Virus record (IMG/VR): IMGVR_UViG_3300047408_000236
Location: 1-61,298 of that record
Length of the DNA: 61,298 bases
Source: a virus
Strand: one strand, 5' to 3'
Part shown: positions 59,193-61,298 of the stretch, in pieces
Layout of the letters: each line of letters opens with the position of its first letter
Position numbering within the stretch: the first letter of the stretch is position 1
Notes under the pieces: model-generated
Told to the model about the DNA's origin: nothing
The model's database searches: none
Seen by the model: only the letters and a program-made list of their open reading frames with translations
Position numbers and translations under genes: made by a program

Positions 59193-61213
59193 ACGTAGTG
59201 GCACCGGCAGAGCTCGCCAGGCGACCCCAGTGGGTGGCTTGGAAACTCGTACCGCGAGCTGGCGAGCCCAAGCCGACCAAGGTGCCGTTCGATGCACATA
59301 CCGGCCGCCACGCCTCGACAACGGACCCAACCACGTGGTCGTCCTTTGAAGAGGCCGCGGCCTTCTGTGCCGCACACGATTGGGCGTCTGGCGTCGGCTA
59401 CGTGCTGTCCGCCGACGACCCGTATACCGGCGTGGATCTCGACGGTTGTCGGGATCCACACTCCGGCCGCATCGAGCCGTGGGCCAAAGCCATCATCCGC
59501 CGGCTCAACTCGTACACCGAGATCAGCCCGTCTGGTACCGGCCTGCGAATCTTCATCCGCGGCGAGTTGCCGCCATACGGCCGACGTAAAGGCCACATCG
59601 AGATCTACTCGCATGCTCGCTTCCTGACCATCACCGGCGATCGCTACCTGGCTGCACCAGACAGCATTCAGGAACGCGCAGTCGAATTGCTCGAATGGCA
59701 CCACGAGGTCTTCGGCGACCCGCCAGGACCGCGCCAGAACGGCCACGCGCGCTCACCCGTCCAGCTCGCGGATGCCGATTTGTTGCTCAAGGCGCGTGAT
59801 GCTGCGAACGGACAGAAGTTCTGGGCGCTATGGAACGGCGACTACTCAGCCTACAACTCGCCGTCGGAGGCCGACGAAGCACTCGTTAGCCTCCTCGCCT
59901 TCTGGTGCGGGCCTGACCCGGGCAGAATCGATCAACTCTTCCGATCGAGCGGACTCATGCGCGACAAGTGGGATCGGCAGGACTATCGCGATCGCACTAT
60001 CAACACGGTACTCGACGGCAAGACCGAGTACTACCGCGGCAAAAGCGCTAGCCCAGCGCTCGTCGTGCCAGAGCATATCGACCCTGTGACCGGCGAGGTC
60101 ATCTACGAACGGCGATTCCGATTCCTGACCGCGGACGAGCTCAAACACCGCCCCGATCCCGAATTCATCATCGACCATATCCTGCAGAAAAATACTCTTG
60201 CATTGATCGTCGGCGCCCAGGAATCGTACAAAACCTTTCTCGGTCTAGACATGGCCATGGCCGTCTCTGACGGCGGTGAATGGCAGGATCGGCCCGTTCA
60301 GCAGGGTACCGTCGCGTACATCAGTGCCGAGGGCGGCTCGGGTATCAAACTGCGTATCGAAGCATGGGAAACCGAGCACGAGCAACGCGTCGACCATTGC
60401 TACTTCCTGGCCGACCAGGCACCGCAATTCCTCGACCGCGGCAAGGGTGGCGACGTCGAAGAACTGCTGCTATCGCTCGGCGATCTACCAGCTACACCAA
60501 CGCTCATCTTCGTCGACACACTGGCTCGAACCATGGTCGGCGGTGACGAGAACTCGGCTCAGGATATGGGCCTGTTCATTGCATCGGCCGAGCAGATCAG
60601 ACAGGCTACCGGCGCTACCGTGGTGATGATCCACCACAACAACAAGGAGGGCTCAGCTCGCGGTAGCACCGCGCTCCTGGGCGCCGTCCATACCATCATC
60701 GAATGTTCGCGCGAACAGGGCCGAGATAACGTCATCGTAAAATGCGGCAAACAGAAGGATACCGACCATTTTGACACGATGCTGCTCTCGAGCAGTGTCA
60801 TCCAATTGGAAGGCGAAGAACGAGCCTCGCTCGTTCTTCGCATGCGCCAACGCGCTAACCTGCTGTTCAATCCGATCAGTAACCAGGCGATCCTGGCATT
60901 GGACACACTGGCAGAACTTGATAACCCTGCCTTCGCCGAATGGCGGGATGCCACAAATATCTCTAAGTCGGGATTCCAGCGGGCAAGAGTCGACCTTCTA
61001 AAAGGAGGGTACGTGGACCATAACGCCGACCGATATAGCGTTTCTTCTCTAGGACATACGTTCAGGTCCAACAGGGTCCAGACAGGGTCCATGGACCCTA
61101 TGGACCTTAGGGTCCAAAAAGGCCCCGTAAGGGAGGGGCCTTTGGACCCAGCCATCCCCGATGGACCCACCCCTTCAGGGTCCAACCCAGATTTGGACCC
61201 ATTGCCGTGGTAG
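59189..61213 (+). CDS. primase-polymerase / RepA-like helicase
   Basis: A 674-residue replication protein. Residues 1-175 are a prim-pol domain (GVDLDG at 81-86, SPSGTGLRIFIRG, HIEIYSHARFLTITGD). A linker domain (about 195-280) is NrS-1-like. From 318 it has a RecA-like ATPase: GAQESYKT (342-349; SYK replaces the usual GxGK) and LIFVDTLART (439-448). The last ~60 residues encode a run of GGGTCCA-type repeats. The gene runs across the circular junction. Confidence 0.85.
   Translation: MNVVAPAELARRPQWVAWKLVPRAGEPKPTKVPFDAHTGRHASTTDPTTWSSFEEAAAFCAAHDWASGVGYVLSADDPYTGVDLDGCRDPHSGRIEPWAKAIIRRLNSYTEISPSGTGLRIFIRGELPPYGRRKGHIEIYSHARFLTITGDRYLAAPDSIQERAVELLEWHHEVFGDPPGPRQNGHARSPVQLADADLLLKARDAANGQKFWALWNGDYSAYNSPSEADEALVSLLAFWCGPDPGRIDQLFRSSGLMRDKWDRQDYRDRTINTVLDGKTEYYRGKSASPALVVPEHIDPVTGEVIYERRFRFLTADELKHRPDPEFIIDHILQKNTLALIVGAQESYKTFLGLDMAMAVSDGGEWQDRPVQQGTVAYISAEGGSGIKLRIEAWETEHEQRVDHCYFLADQAPQFLDRGKGGDVEELLLSLGDLPATPTLIFVDTLARTMVGGDENSAQDMGLFIASAEQIRQATGATVVMIHHNNKEGSARGSTALLGAVHTIIECSREQGRDNVIVKCGKQKDTDHFDTMLLSSSVIQLEGEERASLVLRMRQRANLLFNPISNQAILALDTLAELDNPAFAEWRDATNISKSGFQRARVDLLKGGYVDHNADRYSVSSLGHTFRSNRVQTGSMDPMDLRVQKGPVREGPLDPAIPDGPTPSGSNPDLDPLPW
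61064..61200. repeat. iteron-like cluster and cruciform, candidate replication origin
   Basis: Ten copies of GGGTCCA/TGGACCC (eight exact) in both orientations at about 61064, 61074, 61085, 61092, 61101, 61110, 61143, 61162, 61178 and 61194. GGGTCCATGGACCC (61085-61098) is a perfect palindrome. GGTCCAAAAAGGCCCC and GGGGCCTTTGGACC (61111-61148) form a large stem. All within the 3' end of the helicase gene. Confidence 0.7.
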
Positions 61214-61298
61214 ACGCTCCCTACCTGCCGTCCCACCTCAGCCCGTCGCAGCTCTCGTGTTATGCCATGTGCCCAGCCATCTATCACGAGCGATATGT
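61172..61298. repeat. terminal direct repeat, right copy
   Basis: Identical to 1-127. Contains the end of the primase/helicase gene and the beginning of the nuclease gene again. Treat as duplicate when circularising. Confidence 0.9.

Noticed and set aside
1-61298. tRNA and rRNA genes
   Set aside because: No cloverleaf with a GTTCRANNC arm and matching acceptor stem was found by eye; a tRNA scan would settle this.

Overview
The window looks like one complete, circularly assembled genome of a tailed phage. Its last 127 bases (61172-61298) repeat its first 127 bases exactly, so the unique length is about 61,171 bp. It carries terminase, HK97-type portal, protease and capsid, a siphovirus tail, a holin/amidase lysis set, a tyrosine integrase and phage replication genes. 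Coding is very dense: no gene-free stretch exceeds about 135 bp, and most neighbours overlap by 4 bases (ATGA, GTGA, TTGA and, in two places, CTGA). A host in or near Chloroflexota is inferred, not shown: a secreted protein and a lipoprotein have Thr/Pro/Ala-rich (PTATPT, TPTPEP) linkers common in that phylum, and the secretion operon lacks outer-membrane parts, which suits a monoderm cell.

Layout. 36-4968: nuclease, small proteins, ParB-methyltransferase, terminase. 4965-9801: a seven-gene sugar cassette inserted between terL and portal, with a nearly complete route to GDP-heptose (transaldolase, phosphoheptose isomerase, heptose kinase, guanylyltransferase) plus two SDR enzymes. 9832-16368: portal, morphogenesis protein, a glycosyltransferase, protease, capsid. 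16365-22539: a second glycan cassette (glycosyltransferases, methyltransferases, a 3-dehydratase-type DegT protein, GNAT, aminotransferase). 22536-40484: connector and tail genes, interrupted by one reverse-strand lipoprotein 'moron' with its own promoter, and ending in fibre-like, repeat-rich proteins. 40481-44207: coiled-coil/TM protein, holin candidates, amidase and a large secreted protein, closed by a strong terminator.

44285-49802, reverse strand, is the most unexpected block: a compact type IV secretion/conjugation-like operon (VirB6/TrbL-like, NlpC/P60, tiny membrane peptide, VirB2-like pilin, PrgI/VirB3-like, VirB4 ATPase, and a VirD4-like ATPase with a fused HNH nuclease), with no recognisable relaxase. 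49892-52180 is a run of small forward genes punctuated by six copies of an imperfect 11-6-11 palindrome, placed mainly at gene ends and ending against the tyrosine recombinase gene (52203-53129, reverse). 53262-54491 is a lysogeny-like switch: a repressor and two forward genes driven by promoters that share one operator and appear to make leaderless mRNAs.

54572-61213 is the early/replication operon: Gp157-like protein, a queuosine-precursor transporter plus DpdA-like transglycosylase (predicting 7-deazaguanine DNA modification from scavenged precursor), RusA, a secreted transglycosylase, HNH, an SSB-like protein and a primase-polymerase/helicase whose 3' end holds an iteron cluster that may be the origin. 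The phage is probably temperate: its late operon builds particles and a glycan coat, its early operon copies and perhaps modifies DNA, and the reverse T4SS operon and lipoprotein may serve the lysogen. All functions are read from motifs and gene order; no database search was possible.
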